A stretch of 64,000 nt of DNA from positions 251,001-315,000 of the forward strand of contig CAJNDS010002647.1 in the NCBI GenBank assembly GCA_905221605.1, given 5' to 3'. This DNA is from Symbiodinium natans. Its lineage: Eukaryota; Sar; Dinophyceae; Suessiales; Symbiodiniaceae. Position 1 is the stretch's first letter; every line of letters begins with the position of its first letter. Positions 42,100-54,257 of the stretch are shown piece after piece. A program made the position numbers and the translations under genes. A model generated the notes under the pieces. It ran no database searches. It was not told the origin of the DNA and saw only the letters and a program-made list of their open reading frames with translations.

Positions 42100-44661
42100 G
42101 AGTGCCATGCTTTGGCTCTCAAGAACAAGAAAGATGACAAAGAGCAGCTCAGACTTCTTAGATGGCATAAGGGGGCATAAGTAAGTAAACGGAGGCGTTG
42201 GAACGCGGTATGCATGAGCACTGACATAGTCGGAGCCGTCAGCCTCGCAAAAAGAGGGTATTCATGACTGACCTCAGCACATGCCATAAAGAAGAGAGCT
42301 CGTGTTTGACCATGCGTTGTTTTCCACGGGGCGAGCCACAACCCTTAACCCAACAAAAACCAGTCATGCTGCACGTTGCTGCGGCCAGAACACAAGACGG
42401 AATCGAAGTAAGTTGCGGCACCAATCTCGCTGCCATCCGCGAAGAGCCTTTGGCAGAAGCAATGGTCCCCAACTCATGTGACAGACTTAACAGCAGTGGC
42501 AACACGATGCTCAAGATCGATCTCTTCCTGTTGCCTGAACATGACGCTGCAGAAGTAGATGAGGATCCCCCAAACTCCAAAAAAGACACCTCGGACGCGC
42601 AGAGCAGCGAGCTGCGTAACTTGCACGAGCCGTGGCACAGTGACACTGCGTTCCATCGGGTGGAAATCTCAGGGCACACCATATGGCAGATGGCCCACCT
42701 ACAACATATTTAAGGCCCAGCGGCTGACAGAGCGCATGGCGTAGGCGAGGCCCTTCAAAACGATCATGAGCTCGGGGCATGCCCGCAGAAGCTTCGTCAT
42801 CCTCTTCAAAGGATGGGCGCACACACACACACACACATTCGGGTTGGGGAAGGAGGGTATCCGAGATTCTGTCTGGCGCATTCTGGTACAAGCCCCGAGT
42901 AGCACTGCAAGAGTGCCATGCAGTGAGTACTCTTGCAGCACGAGTCGTGCAAGCTAGGCCAAGTGTGAAGCTTCCTGAAAATTTCAGGCTCAGGAGGCTG
43001 TCGGCTCACAGCCCTCATACCTTTAGTGTTGCCCACTACTCCCCATTGCGCAGGCCTCGTCAGCCGAAGGACCCTGACACGCGCACCGCGCACCAGCATC
43101 ATTTGGTAACAATTCATATCTCGACATGGACAACCCGACGCTGTGATCCAGACCCTTGCCCAAGCTTTTCATTTACCGTTTCGTCTAGATGTGTTGCTCT
43201 CGAAGAATGTCTCTCTGTCCATTGGAGATATGGGGCAAACTCTGGATGGCTCCTCAAGCAAGCACACGCACAGCCCAGCACAGCATTCCGGTTGAAACTA
43301 AGCCATGCCCCAGGCCCCACGCCTCACCAGCCGTAGCATCCGGAGAAGCCCCGTTCCTTGAATCATCGATGCTTGTTGTCCCGTAACCTCACAAGCTGGA
43401 ATGGAAGTGACTTGAACACCTCTGCCCACATCGAGCCCCAGCTCTCGCACTGCTATGCTTCCCCCATCACACGCGTTGCGGTGGTTGCTGTGCGAAAGCA
43501 TTTCTTCCATCAGATTGAAAGAGGCTCCAGCATGCGGTGGAGGCCTGAGGCAGCAAGCAAAAGACTTTCTGCAACCTGTACACATCAGTTTGTTTAGAAA
43601 TTGGGCGACATTTCGCAATCTTGCTTTCTCTGTCAAATTTTCGGTTGGCTTGGCTTTGGCTTCCCTGCTGCGGGTTTCCCTGCTGCGGGGAGGTGGATTG
43701 TGCGAAGAATAATTACAGCCAAAACGGCTCTGTGAGATTATCATGTAGGTTGGAGGTTCAAAGCGACAATGCCATACACCTCGGAGTTGGACTCCTCCTC
43801 TGTCAGGGAGAATCTTCTGCATTCACGGCAGCCAAGGAACTGCTAGCACGAAGGTCAAGACCCACACCTCGCCAATGGTAAGCAGAACCAACGTCCTTGG
43901 AGGTTCGTCACATGTCCTCACATGTCTTCACATGTCTTCACCGTTCGCTGCAGTTTGAGGGGTTCGTTGAACGAAAAGAGCCGAGATGCAAGTCGAACAC
44001 GAACCAAGCATCCTTGAGGGAGTTGCGCTTCCTGCGCCAGTTTAACACTCGCTTCCACTCTTCCTTTGAGCTTGACGGTACGTGTGCCCGAGTACTCCTC
44101 CTTTCAGTGTTCCTCTGTTACTGATTCCTAGCTCCTGTTATTCTGACTTAATTCTCTGACGTTCTCTGGCTCGGAGCTTTTCATCTCCTTACTCAGGGCG
44201 CCCTGAGCTGCGGGGGTCATGATGCTACGGGCATGTGACTTGCGTCATGACCAAGCAAAGACCACGATAGCGGCGCAAAATGTCATGTTGCAAGGGGAAA
44301 ACCAGATCAGACTGCCTGTGAGTTTCAGACGGTATGATCTCCTATTCCTTACATTTCCTTACACTGTCTTCGTGACCCACCTGGCCTCTGGAATGCACAA
44401 AACCGCACCAGGATCTCCATGATGAAGTACACACCTTGACGTGTCTGGCAGAGCGGGGTAAAAGCTGAAACACGTACAACCCATATCGATGAGCCAACCG
44501 TGTCTTGATTGCTACATGTTCAAGCAGCCTTGGATGCGACACTAATTTGCCAAGCTGCAAAACAGATTCTCCATGATTTGGAAAATCGGGTCTGCATCGA
44601 TGAGAGCGGCAGCATGATTGAGGTCCGCATCCACAGCAATCCAAAGGGCACTGAGGCACAC
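42100..44661 (-). CDS. Voltage-gated cation channel (Ion_trans family)
   Basis: Exons give consecutive parts of a voltage-gated channel domain. S1 and S1-S2: ALWIAVDADLN then DADPIFQIMENLFCSLA (44545-44661). S2: VYFIMEILVRFCAFQR (~44384-44432). S2-S3: RKRNSLKDAWFVFDL (43983-44040). S4 with regularly spaced arginines: GLLRMLRL ending at 43328, joined across a 524-bp GT-AG intron (42804-43327, phase 0) to RMTKLLRACPELMIVLKG and AYAMRSVS (~42710-42803). S5: RGVFFGVWGILIYFCSVMFR (~42490-42610). It should sit in a plasma or endomembrane and open on depolarisation. The S5-pore-S6 part is not resolved: LLFVIFLVLESQSM at about 42115-42160 could be S6, but no selectivity-filter sequence could be identified. 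Some splice sites, notably S4-S5 to S5, remain unresolved. Confidence 0.78.
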
Positions 44662-44669
44662 CTTGCAAG

Positions 44670-47600
44670 AACATCAGGCTGGTTGGTGATTCCTTGCAGG
44701 CTGCGCCCAGACTTCAAGACCCGTTAACAACGAAGATCCTCAGGCGCACACGACAACCAAAGTAACGTTCTCGAACCTGGGGCTCTTGGCGATCCTTTGG
44801 GCCAGGCCCGTGTCATGGTAATACTCAAACCTGGGTTGCGACTTTCGGCTGGGCAGAAGTTTCATGGCACTTTCCTCTGCATCTGACAGTCAAGCGGCAC
44901 GTTGTAAGGTGGCTTCACCGATGCTAGTTGCGCGTCTCGTTTGAGCTGCTCTGCACCGGCAAACCTTACGGGCAAGACCACACTCGCAGATCGCGTCGTG
45001 AACAGAACACTAGCTGAATGCGGACATGATGACGAGTCAACAGCCCATGTTATGACAAGTGCAGACACAGCAGCACAGAGGCCCTGCGGGCTTCGCTTTT
45101 GAACTTCTGCCTGCAATCATCCTGCACAGTCGGCTGTCGCCTGAACTGAAAACAGATGCGTCGCATCAACTTCAGCCTCAGGAAACTTCCTGCCTATTCT
45201 GGGATGGAAACATGACCGGGCTCACTGGTGCATTCAAGGTGCTTCTTCTTGTCCTTCTTTGCCTCGATGCTGATGGGATCGGTTTGCGCCTCGGCAAGCT
45301 TGGTAGGCAACCCTGAAACCTTGCGGAACCCATCATTGATGCTGAATCCTAATTCAGCCTACCGGGCCCTACGGAGGTCACGGGCACCTTGCATAACCGC
45401 ATACACATTTGTCCTGGGGATGCTGCACCTCTGTCAACTGTGTTCGCTTCCTCCAGGGACAGACAGCCATTGGGCCATGAGCATGAGACATTCGAGTGGG
45501 GCAAGTGGCTCTTCATTATGCCAACTTTCCATGGGGCGCTTGCTTCCGCATGCTCTGCAAGCAACGAATGCTGCGACCACAGTTTTTGGAGAGAGAAGAA
45601 AGAAACCTTTGCAAGTCACACCTGAGTCACATTGGCTCTCCAGAACGGCCTCTAAGGCCCTAAGATCACCCCAATCCGCTCCGTCTGCAGGCCCAGGTCT
45701 CGCAGTCGCACAGGAGACCTAGCTAGTTCCCTTGCTCTTGATCTTGCACATTGTGTGGGGTTTCGCCATTGACAAGGTTGCCATGTCAAGTGTCAAGGAA
45801 TGTCGGTTCCGAGGGCACGCTCCAAGCCAAAGAATACTAACCGTAATGCTCACTAAGCACTGTGCACAGGGGCCAGAAGGGCTTCGCCACGTTCCTGCGC
45901 CGGCCGGGGTCTCTTAAGGCTGCGACGCTTGATGAGTTTCGTGGTTTTTTTCGGCAAAGCCTCTGCAAATTCACTGCGGCCCGTCTTCTGCGTGACCTGT
46001 CGACCGTGTTCCACAGGCTTGCTGGCCGTTGTGCCAGATCATGCCGTATCACATCATCCTGCCACAGGCAGGTCTGCAATCAGCAACCTGAGAGTGCGGC
46101 AGCTCGTGAGGGACGTCTTGTGTGCGTAGTCTCCTACACAGAGCTAGCAGGCAGCTTTATGCTGGTATCGTACGGGTCAGGGCTTGGATGCTGTAGATGC
46201 GCATCTTGCTCTTATCAGGACATTCGGCTGCATCAGATCACGTGGCGCCTGGGGCTGTTCCAGGCTGGTAGCGTCGAGCGTGTCAGTACTGGTCGAGGGC
46301 ACAAGCCTCGCCTCAGCATATTGCGATCCAAGAGCACGAGGTCAGCAACCACGAGCTAAGCCAATCATAGGCAGGAAGGCTACTGAAAGGAAAGCTGGAA
46401 GGAAAAGGATCTGCAAGAAGCTGACGGAGGATGCACGGGGGAAGCAAATAAGCAGGAAGGCCACCGCACGTCTTTTTTGAGTCGAGGCTGCAAAGAAACC
46501 AATAGCTTTCAATAGCTGCTCTCGGAACTGTCAAGAGGAAATGTCGCAGCCTGCCTCTTTAAATGAGACCGTTCCCGACATCGTAAGCTTCGGCCTGGCC
46601 GAGCACAAGCCGAAGCTTAATGGGACAAATTGACATCTTAAGAATGCGCATATTGAACCCTCTCGCCTCATGGTAGAAGCAGCTGGACCTGACTTCATGA
46701 CCGGTGCATATTGGTCCTCCCTGCGTGCTCTTTTGGGTCTCTTGGGCTTCCAAATTTCAGTCAGGCAGCCATCCAATTCCAAATCCACGAGAGACTTCAG
46801 CGACAGGTAGTCAACCCCCATGAACTGCAGGCAAAAAGAGCGTGTAAATTCAAAGTCAAAGAGGGGGCTTCCTGTACTCAGCTGTTCGTGCGGCCCTGAC
46901 CCTCCCTATGCTTATGATCTGACAGCCACCTCACACGATCGGCACCACAGAAGTCGCCCTGCACTGGCCTTCTGGATGCGTGCCATCTCACCGAGCACGA
47001 GCCGCACTTCCTGAGAAGACTGCTTCTTCCAGCTTGCCTCAGCGTGAAAAGAAACGAAGACAGCGCTTGCTAATCGCGTGCTTTGGGATCCTCTGGGCCT
47101 TTGCCACACCTATATTGCACATGCACAAGCAGCCCTCCACACAGACCCACAGAATCCCACAAAATCCCAGAGACCCCCACACGAAATCGAACAAGGGGCC
47201 ACATCCACCTGCAGGCTCGAAAACCCTGACTCAATGTTGTTCTTCACCAGGTCGACCTTCGGACCTGTAAGAACTTGAAAGGAACGTGCATCATGCTCCA
47301 ACTTGCTCCAACTTCAATGTACGTATATAAGAGTTATATAAGCTTGCTCTGCGCTTCCACTGTACAACTTTCAAGTTGCCTTGGTCAGCCGCGGTGAACT
47401 CAACAAGCTCCTGCATCAGAGGCTCGATTCAGGGCAAAACATGGTGCATGCCCACGCAGTCCCATGCCGTCCCATGCAGTCCCGCGTCTCACCGAGGCAC
47501 TCGTTCATCTGCTGGCGCAGGCCTTAGCGCATCCTTTAGCGCTTCACGGGCTGAGTCCATCTCTCATGAAGATGTCGTCTTTCGACAGTACTCCGAACAA

Positions 47601-47800
47601 AAGAAGCCTTTGCTCTCGGATTGTCGAGCAGCTTTGCAACTCCGCTAGCAGAGAGTGCATAACCGCCTGGGAACCACACAAGGGAAACAAATGAGTGTCT
47701 GGGCTTCGCATGTGGATTCACATTGATGTGGCACAAGGACTTAAAAAGCCGTATGCCTCCAGCCTCACATCTGCAGTCCTTCAACTATGGCACATGTCGG
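44670..47800 (-). other. Possible 5' exons of the ion-channel gene and intergenic DNA
   Basis: Short minus-strand segments look coding but cannot be chained: KVSGLPTKLAEAQTDPIS (~45235-45320), DWGDLRALEAVLESQCDS (~45640-45690), EALPKKTTKLIKRRSLKR (~45890-45980), VDYLSLKSLVDLELDGCLTE (~46735-46820) and EVRLVLGEMARIQKASAG (~46940-47010). Dinoflagellate channels often have long cytoplasmic N-termini, so they may belong to the channel. They could equally be a separate gene. Confidence 0.3.
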
Positions 47801-47820
47801 CATCCGCTGAAAATCCTCAC

Positions 47821-48975
47821 CTACCTAAGCTTGCGCCTAGGCATGAGCAACTTCGTAAAGTCAAGCCATCCCAGTCCTGGCTCGCAGCTCGACTCGATCC
47901 CGAAGCTCTTGAAGTTCGCTTCTGACAATGCAATACGAGGCAGCTTGCAACATACAGAGGGCGCACACACCCACAGACCTTTCTGCAGGCACAGTCCAAT
48001 AGCTGCAGCATTTTTGGTGTCTCCACGTAGCGCTTCCGAAATCATGTCCCCTCGTTCTAAACCTGAAATGAGCCGACATGCTTCCAGTTGCTGGCCCTGT
48101 TCAGCAGCTGCCGCGGCTGTGGATAGTGTAAGAGCTGATGCCCGAATGCTATCTTGCTCCATCTGCGCCAGCAGTTTCAAAACATGCTGCCACTGGCCAG
48201 ATGTCATGCATGCAGCCATAGCAGAATTACATACAGGGGTGTCAAGTTGAAGGTCGTGAAGCTTGGAAAAAACGGCCAAGGCGATCTGCCAGCAGAATTT
48301 GCTCTCACACGCACTCAGAGCAGCACTGTAGGTCATGATGTCAGCTTGCAGCTCCCTCTCTTCGAGTGCACCGAGGAGCGCAGTTGCATGCTTCCAGCGC
48401 TTGCCCTTTTCGCAAGCACTCATGGCGGCATTTGCTGCTATTATATTTGCCTGAACCAGATGGCTTCGCATTTGGCTGACAAGTGCCAGTGCACGATGCC
48501 ACTGGTCGCCACGTTCGCACGCATGGATGCATGCGCAAAATGTCACAGAAGTTGCTCGGAGCCTCTGAAGCATGCAATGTGCCAGCAGCCGCAGTGCGTG
48601 CTGCCACTGTTCGCCACGGCCACATGCGGATGCTGCCGCAGTGTAGGAAATCAAATTCGACACATTCTTCGGAATCATGGACAGAAGCTGTAAAGCCTCT
48701 GGCCACTTTGCACACCTCCCACATGCACTGATGGCCGAGTTGTACGAAATCAAGTCTGGCTCCAGATTCACGTGTGCAAGGTTGTGAAGGATTGCAAGCG
48801 CTCGTTGCCACTCTTCTCCTCCGGCGCATGCTGTGATGGCAGCATTCATCGTTATCAAGTTTACCTGGTCCAGCTCACGTGCGATGCTTGAACTTGGGGT
48901 TGATGCTGTATCACACTTTATCAAACGTGTTGTTCGCAGAAAGCATCTGATAGGCTGATTCGCACAACTAACCAA
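47821..48975 (-). CDS. Pentatricopeptide repeat (PPR) protein
   Basis: A single 384-residue frame with eight or so 35-residue PPR motifs of the P class, most ending in an S-A-C type helix: LITMNAAITACAGG, LISYNSAISACGRC, LISYTAAASACGRG, SVTFCACIHACERG, IIAANAAMSACEKG, IMTYSAALSACESK, VCNSAMAACMTSG. PPR proteins bind organellar RNA base by base and act in its processing, editing or stability. Residue 1 is the first Met of the frame; the preceding 40 residues (CFLRTTRLIKCDTA) are basic and could target a mitochondrion or be only part of the leader. The frame stops at 47821. It is uninterrupted by introns, unlike most genes here, which fits retrotransposed or recently expanded PPR genes. Confidence 0.88.
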   Translation of the reverse strand: MVSCANQPIRCFLRTTRLIKCDTASTPSSSIARELDQVNLITMNAAITACAGGEEWQRALAILHNLAHVNLEPDLISYNSAISACGRCAKWPEALQLLSMIPKNVSNLISYTAAASACGRGEQWQHALRLLAHCMLQRLRATSVTFCACIHACERGDQWHRALALVSQMRSHLVQANIIAANAAMSACEKGKRWKHATALLGALEERELQADIMTYSAALSACESKFCWQIALAVFSKLHDLQLDTPVCNSAMAACMTSGQWQHVLKLLAQMEQDSIRASALTLSTAAAAAEQGQQLEACRLISGLERGDMISEALRGDTKNAAAIGLCLQKGLWVCAPSVCCKLPRIALSEANFKSFGIESSCEPGLGWLDFTKLLMPRRKLR

Positions 48976-48979
48976 GCGT

Positions 48980-49600
48980 GGTAACTTGGTGACTTATCTT
49001 CAACTGGTGTTTTGCGGCCCGCTTCAGGCGCCGTTTGCGTGCCATTACATTCCACTTGCGTGCTCTCGCTCGAAGCACAGGCCTACAGCCTACGATCACT
49101 CCTGGCCCAGGTCACACAGAGGTCACGACATCTTTGCAACCATAACCTCTCCATCTGGAGAGGTCTCTGGGTCGGAACTCAGACGTCAGACATCATTTTC
49201 AAACGCACTTCCATGCACTTCATGGGCCCAATCTTCCCGAACATGCGCAGGACATCATCCCAAGAACCTGGACGAACAACAGCTCAAAGACAACACGGTA
49301 GTTTTCAGTTTCAAGCCGCATGGCGCACGGGACTTTGACGAGGGCATGTCCCCCAGCCATTAAAAGGCACCGCCACACACACACACTGCGACCAATGTGC
49401 AGATGTCCACAAAAGCACACTCTAGCGCATCAAGCAATAAAGCAACATAAAGCCGTACAAGCGCAAGCACCATTCTACTAAAAGCACCTTCCTCTTAAAT
49501 CTCCAGGTGCACACCGGAGGAAAGAAGGCAGATGAAGGATACATGATACCGCACACAAGGCCAGAAACAACATCCACCATCAGGGCAGCATCAACAGCAA
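48980..49600. other. Spacer between PPR genes
   Basis: No protein-like frame. Contains a short CA run (about 49376-49387). Confidence 0.4.
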
Positions 49601-49659
49601 GCATATCAAAAAAGAACAACCCATCTTACGACAAACCTCACTCAAACAAGCAAATCTGT

Positions 49660-50760
49660 GTGTCGTTGAAGGCGAAGATGCTTGGAGTCTGAGCTCTGCT
49701 GCCAACGAAAGGCCATGCAGTGCCTGCTGCCAGTTGCCCTTTGCACACGAGCTCATCCTTAGTTTTGGGTGCAGCGTGTGGTGCCTCTGCATCCGTCACT
49801 CACAAAGCTGAGAAAGATCCTCGTGCAAACAGCTGCTGGGACAAGCATCATGGCATTGAGGGAGATGACATCCACGCACACGTTTCGATTCAGCATCTCT
49901 GAAAGCAGCTTCAAGCCGAACTGCCTCAACCACAATCAGACATCATGTCTGAGACAGGCAGGACATGCCCTAGACCTGGTCATGAGCGCAACAGGCTTGG
50001 ACACGTATCCCTGCTATTTCATGTTCGGAAGGTCGGCAACTGAGCTGAGGTCCACTCACTGTACTTCTCACAGGCGCTGATTGCAGAATTGAAAGTAATT
50101 GTGGTGGATTGCTGGAGGCTGAGGCGAATCTGCCCCATCCAGACCAGAGCGAGCTCCCACTTGGCAGCCTTCCTGACGAACACAGGCGCAGAGATGCAAA
50201 GGAACGAGAAATGAATTTGCCTATTGAAAACTGTCTTGAACAAGTACTTACTACTTACTACTCGAACTTGCTAGGGGCAAGCTGCTCACAGGCACTGATG
50301 GCAGAGTTGAAAGAAACCACGTTTGGACGCAGATACCCTGCCGCCATCGTCAGCATTTCCAAGGCTTCTCCCCACCGATTCGCCTGCCTGATTCTTGACG
50401 GCGGACATACTCCCACACTGAACTTTCGGCAGTGCAAACAAGCAGCCCGATGTGCCGAGCTACCCACATGCAAAAACCATGGCATTGCAACCAACGATGT
50501 TTGGCACCAGCGCCGCAAGCGGCATTGCTGCAAAAAGGTCGCCGGCAGTCTGCCATTGCACCTGCTTGCCTCGGGTAGCAAATAGCAGACAAAGCCATGG
50601 GATACAGGGCTCACACTACGTATTCATAAATCTTTACCAAGGTGCCGCAAACAGACACGACCGAGATTTCTGTGATGATCTCCTTGGCCACCTCGGGAGG
50701 AATATCTGCCCGCAACTGGAGCGCAAGTTCCCAACCTCAGGCACACTGCACGGCACAACT
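49660..50760 (-). CDS. Second PPR protein, interrupted by introns
   Basis: PPR motifs lie in separate minus-strand exons: ALQLRADIPPEVAKEIITEI (~50645-50740, leading part), QWQTAGDLFAAMPLAALVP with IVGCNAMVFACG (~50465-50560), RWGEALEMLTMAAGYLRPN with VVSFNSAISACEQ (~50280-50400), KWELALVWMGQIRLSLQQS with TITFNSAISACEK (~50065-50175), LLSEMLNRNVCVDVISLNAM (~49845-49915), and ACAKGNWQQALHGLSLAAEL (~49660-49760). Motif order and spacing fit a P-class PPR protein with one motif per exon. The start and stop are not fixed. Compare the intronless PPR gene directly downstream at 47.8-49.0 kb. Confidence 0.7.
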
Positions 50761-50914
50761 CCACCAGACGATATATTGCATTAATTGACAGTGGCACTTA
50801 ATGCAGCCGTGCACTTCGCGCAGCATCACGGTCGCAGGCTGCCACGGCTGTGTTGAACGTAACCCTTGGCTTTCAGGGCTCACTTTTCCCGTGCTGCTTG
50901 CGCTACGTTTTCAG

Positions 50915-50990
50915 TTTTTCGAGAGAGGGCGGGGAGGGGGTGGGTGGAGAGGGGGTCGGTGGGGAGGGGGTGGGTGGGGAGGGAATAAGT
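50915..50990. other. G-rich stretch with quadruplex potential
   Basis: A repeated GGGGAGGGGGTGGGTGG pattern with many G3+ runs on the plus strand (cytosine-rich on the gene strand), just 5' of the second PPR gene. Confidence 0.75.
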
Positions 50991-51514
50991 ATGTCACAGA
51001 TGTCCGTTCATGATGACCAAAACACCAAAACATTGGTGTATTTACTTCAAAAAACTGTTTTTGTACACTCTTCGGCCCAACGCGGCTTGACGCTTCTGGG
51101 GCGCAAGACTGGCTGCATCCATTCTTCTACAATGCTATAATGTTACAGCCTGATTTGATACTTGGTTATTTGGTGTTTACCTGCCTGGGGCTGCAGGCAC
51201 AGTCACAACTCGACGCCCTTGACCCAACAACCCTACAGACATGCTCCAGCACCTATGGTAACCTTCGTGGATGCGTACCCGGGCAGAAGTAACTTGCGAC
51301 TTAGCTTAACATTCAAAAAACACGGCAGCCGGACGCTCCAGCGGGGGCTGGGGGAACATATATGACCCGCAAATCGAGTAGTTAGAGCACACCGTATGTC
51401 TGTGAATCTGCATTTTCTTTCTCTCTTTTCTTTCTTTATTATTTAAGGCTTGGAGCCCTCCTCTTCTGCTTCTTCTGCCCGGCATGGGAGGGACGGATTC
51501 CCCCCTTACCGCGC

Positions 51515-52155
51515 GCTCTCGCTCTCGCTCCCGCTCCCGCTCCCGCTTCCGCTCCCGCTCCCGTTCCCGCTCCCGCTCCCGCCCCCACTCCCACTCCCAC
51601 TCCCACTCCCACTCCCACTCCCACTCCCACTCCCACTCCCACTCCCACTCCCACTCCCACTCCCACTCCCGCTCGCGCCCGCGCTGCCGCTCCCACTCCC
51701 ACTCCCGCTCGCACTTGCGCTGCCGCTGGCACTGCCGCTCCCGCTCCCGCTCGCGCTCCCGCTCTCGCTCCCGCTCTCGCTCTCGCTCTCTTTTCTTTAT
51801 TCCTTTCTTTCTTTCTTTATTTCTTTCTTTCTTTCTTTCTTTCTTGCTTTCTTTCTCTCTTTCATATTCATTTATTTCTTACTTTGCTTTCTTTCACTTT
51901 CTTTCATTTTCTTTCCTTTGCTTTCATTTTATTTCATTTTCTTTCATGTTCTTTCTTATTTTTCTTTGATGTTCTTATCTTTTCTGTTATTTTATTTTCT
52001 TTTATGTCATTTTGTTCTCTTTCTTTTAATTCTGCTATTTTATATTCTTTTCCTTTCTTTTCTATTTTTTCCTGTTCTTTCATTTTCTGTTCTTTTCCTT
52101 TTCTTCCTGTTCTTTTCTGTTCTTCTCTTTTCTTTCTTTCTTTCTTGCTTTCTTT
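51515..52155. repeat. Long pyrimidine-strand tract: CCCGCT/CCCACT hexamers then TTTC repeats
   Basis: The plus strand is almost pure pyrimidine for about 640 bp. The first part (51515-51790) consists of CCCGCT and CCCACT hexamers, with a homogeneous CCCACT block at about 51590-51670. The second (51790-52155) is TTTC/TTTCTTT. The large frames through it (poly-Leu/Pro, poly-Ser/Arg, poly-Phe) are compositional artefacts. Confidence 0.95.
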
Positions 52156-52269
52156 TTCTCCGCACTTGACCTTCCCCATTGGGAGGGGCCGCGAAGGCGT
52201 GGGCTACCGGGTTAGTCGGTCTTTGCTAACTATATCCCAGGCGATCCCAGGCGGAGCCCAGTCCAGTCG

Positions 52270-52936
52270 TGTTCTCTTTGCGGTACTTCAAGCTGCGGAT
52301 AAACATACGTGCTACTCTGGCATTGTCCGGCCTGCAGCTTTCCCAACGCGTGACAATTTTGTTTGATGTGCTCGCGGCATTCTGCTCGCACACGGTACGT
52401 GTGGCTGCATGGCGTGCCATTCTTGGCGCTGAGGTCACCATCCCGCCTTCTTGCAGGTTGATCTGTTGCTAGTCCACTGTTTGTGCATCAAGTTCTGCTC
52501 TTCTCGCCTTGTGGAGGTTCCCCTTTTGCATGGCCTTGGCTGAGGTCCTGTCTGCTTGCTGGAAGTGGACTCACTGGGTTCCTTCCGACCTCATCAAACC
52601 CACCGCTTTGGCCCGAACCGTTCGCGGCGAGGCATCCATTCGAAGTTTGATCGTCAAGTCAGGAAGCAGTCCATGCACCGAATTCACCTTCGTTTCCGCA
52701 AGTAAGTCTCCAACCGATGCTCTTCAACAAACGATTCTAGATGCCGAGCGGTTATGGCGAAACTGAAATTCATTGTGACTTTGACATACCACAATTGCTC
52801 TCCTTTTGCCTTCAGTGTTGAGCCGGCTGAGAAAAGCTTTTGCGTCGTCAATGCCTTGCCTATGCAAGGCGTGCGCGAGCTTGATATTCATGAAAGTTTA
52901 TGGGCGTGGATGCATGTCGTCATTCAGTCTTGGTAA
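52270..52936 (+). CDS. Possible plus-strand gene, unknown
   Basis: Three plus-strand segments look like consecutive exons. 52270-52395 encodes LRYFKLRINIRATLALSGLQ with a following GTACGT donor. About 52540-52740 encodes SACWKWTHWVPSDLIKPTAL and CTEFTFVSASKSPTDALQQ. About 52816-52936, after TGCCTTCAG, encodes VEPAEKSFCVVNALPMQGVR to a stop. A 66-bp intron with GT-AG ends (GTACGT to TTGCAG) could separate the first two. No family is recognised. If real, it is one of the few genes on this strand and would start just after the pyrimidine tract, possibly at a strand switch. Confidence 0.35.
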
Positions 52937-52939
52937 TTC

Positions 52940-54250
52940 ATCGTGGAGTTACTGACCACAGCTTTGGGTTTAGGCATGTTTAGGCAAATTTTCAGTCCTC
53001 ACAATGCCTCGACTTGACACACACCCGAAAAACGCACAAACCGAGAACGATCACAGACCGAGTTTGGTCTTGGTTGCTACTACTTCGAGAGATTGCCGAC
53101 ATGTTCAACATTTCTTTCGTGAGTTCCCCACTTGCCCTCCCCTTTAGATGAGCGGCAAAGCAGAAGCAGTGTTATGGATCTGTTTGAAGCCGAGGTCTAA
53201 GCCATTTGAGCCTCTTGAGTTGCCCCTCTGTGTGCGTGTGTTCACATCCGGCCGAGTCACATGCTGTTCTTTTTGTTCGATTGTTTCAGAGCAAGAGGTC
53301 ATACTTGATGGCTTTTAAATCTAGAATCCCCAGGAGTCCTCTGCGGCTTCACCCTGGCATCTTGCATCCAAGCATCACATTCGGCTGCAGGCCCAGGCCT
53401 CGCGATGCTTCCAAAGAATGACTCGACAGAAACAACGCTCAGAAACAACGCTTTCAGGAGAGCAAAAGCAACGAGACCACACGGGTGGCTTTGTGCCAAC
53501 ACGGAGACTGGTTCTTCACTGCTCCCATCACCATCATAACTTTCCCAAGTCCAACATTGTGCCGGGCCGCGGCCGACCACTGAAATTGCCGGCTGCCAGG
53601 AGCCCTGGCAGCATTGCATTCTCCAGCCACAGCGCAGCGATCTTGGTTTCGACATGAAACTTACATTGGTTGCCCCTGCCTTGGACACTGCTCTGAAGAT
53701 GGAGTTCCAAGTCGTACAGTCGGCCTGCTCTAAGAACAGCTTGACAAGCTAGGCAAGAAAAAATGGAGCAAACTAGAGCAAAGTAGAGCCAAGTAAAGCA
53801 GAGCAAAGCAAAGCAAAAGCAAAAGCAGAAGCAAAAGCACAAGCAGAAGCAGAAGCACAAGCAAAAGCAAAGCATACAAAGCAAAGCAGTGCAACACAAA
53901 GCAAAGCAATGTCAACCAAAGCAAAGCAAATTCAAGCAACCTTCCGTGCGATCGGCTTGGTGCTGCGCCCGGCAGGAGCCAAACTAATTTCGCCCTGACC
54001 GGGGACACCATGGATGATTCGTCATATGTTGCCAAAAGTTGGAGCTGCAGTCATACTCGGATGCAAACGAGCTTATGGTAGACATCTTCTGCGCTGAAGA
54101 ACTGGAGCCACAGAAGCAATACAAACAGCAGCAGTGTTAGCAGCAGCAGCAGTGCTGGCAGCAGCAGCAGCAGCAGCTGAAAGTCAGAAGCAAGGACAAG
54201 CAGCAGAAATAGCAGGTGCTGAAAAAATCCAAGGCTATGGAGTCTTCTTT
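52940..54250. other. Interval with an AGCAAA-type repeat, no supported gene
   Basis: Holds a degenerate AGCAAA/AGCAGA hexamer tract (about 53755-53940) and a GCA trinucleotide run (about 54120-54180). The minus-strand Cys/Leu-rich frame through the former is an artefact. Confidence 0.6.
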
Positions 54251-54257
54251 ACCTTCT

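Noticed and set aside
51439-52169. 239-residue poly-Leu/Pro/Phe frame and its opposite-strand counterpart
   Set aside because: Pure simple-sequence translation of the pyrimidine tract.
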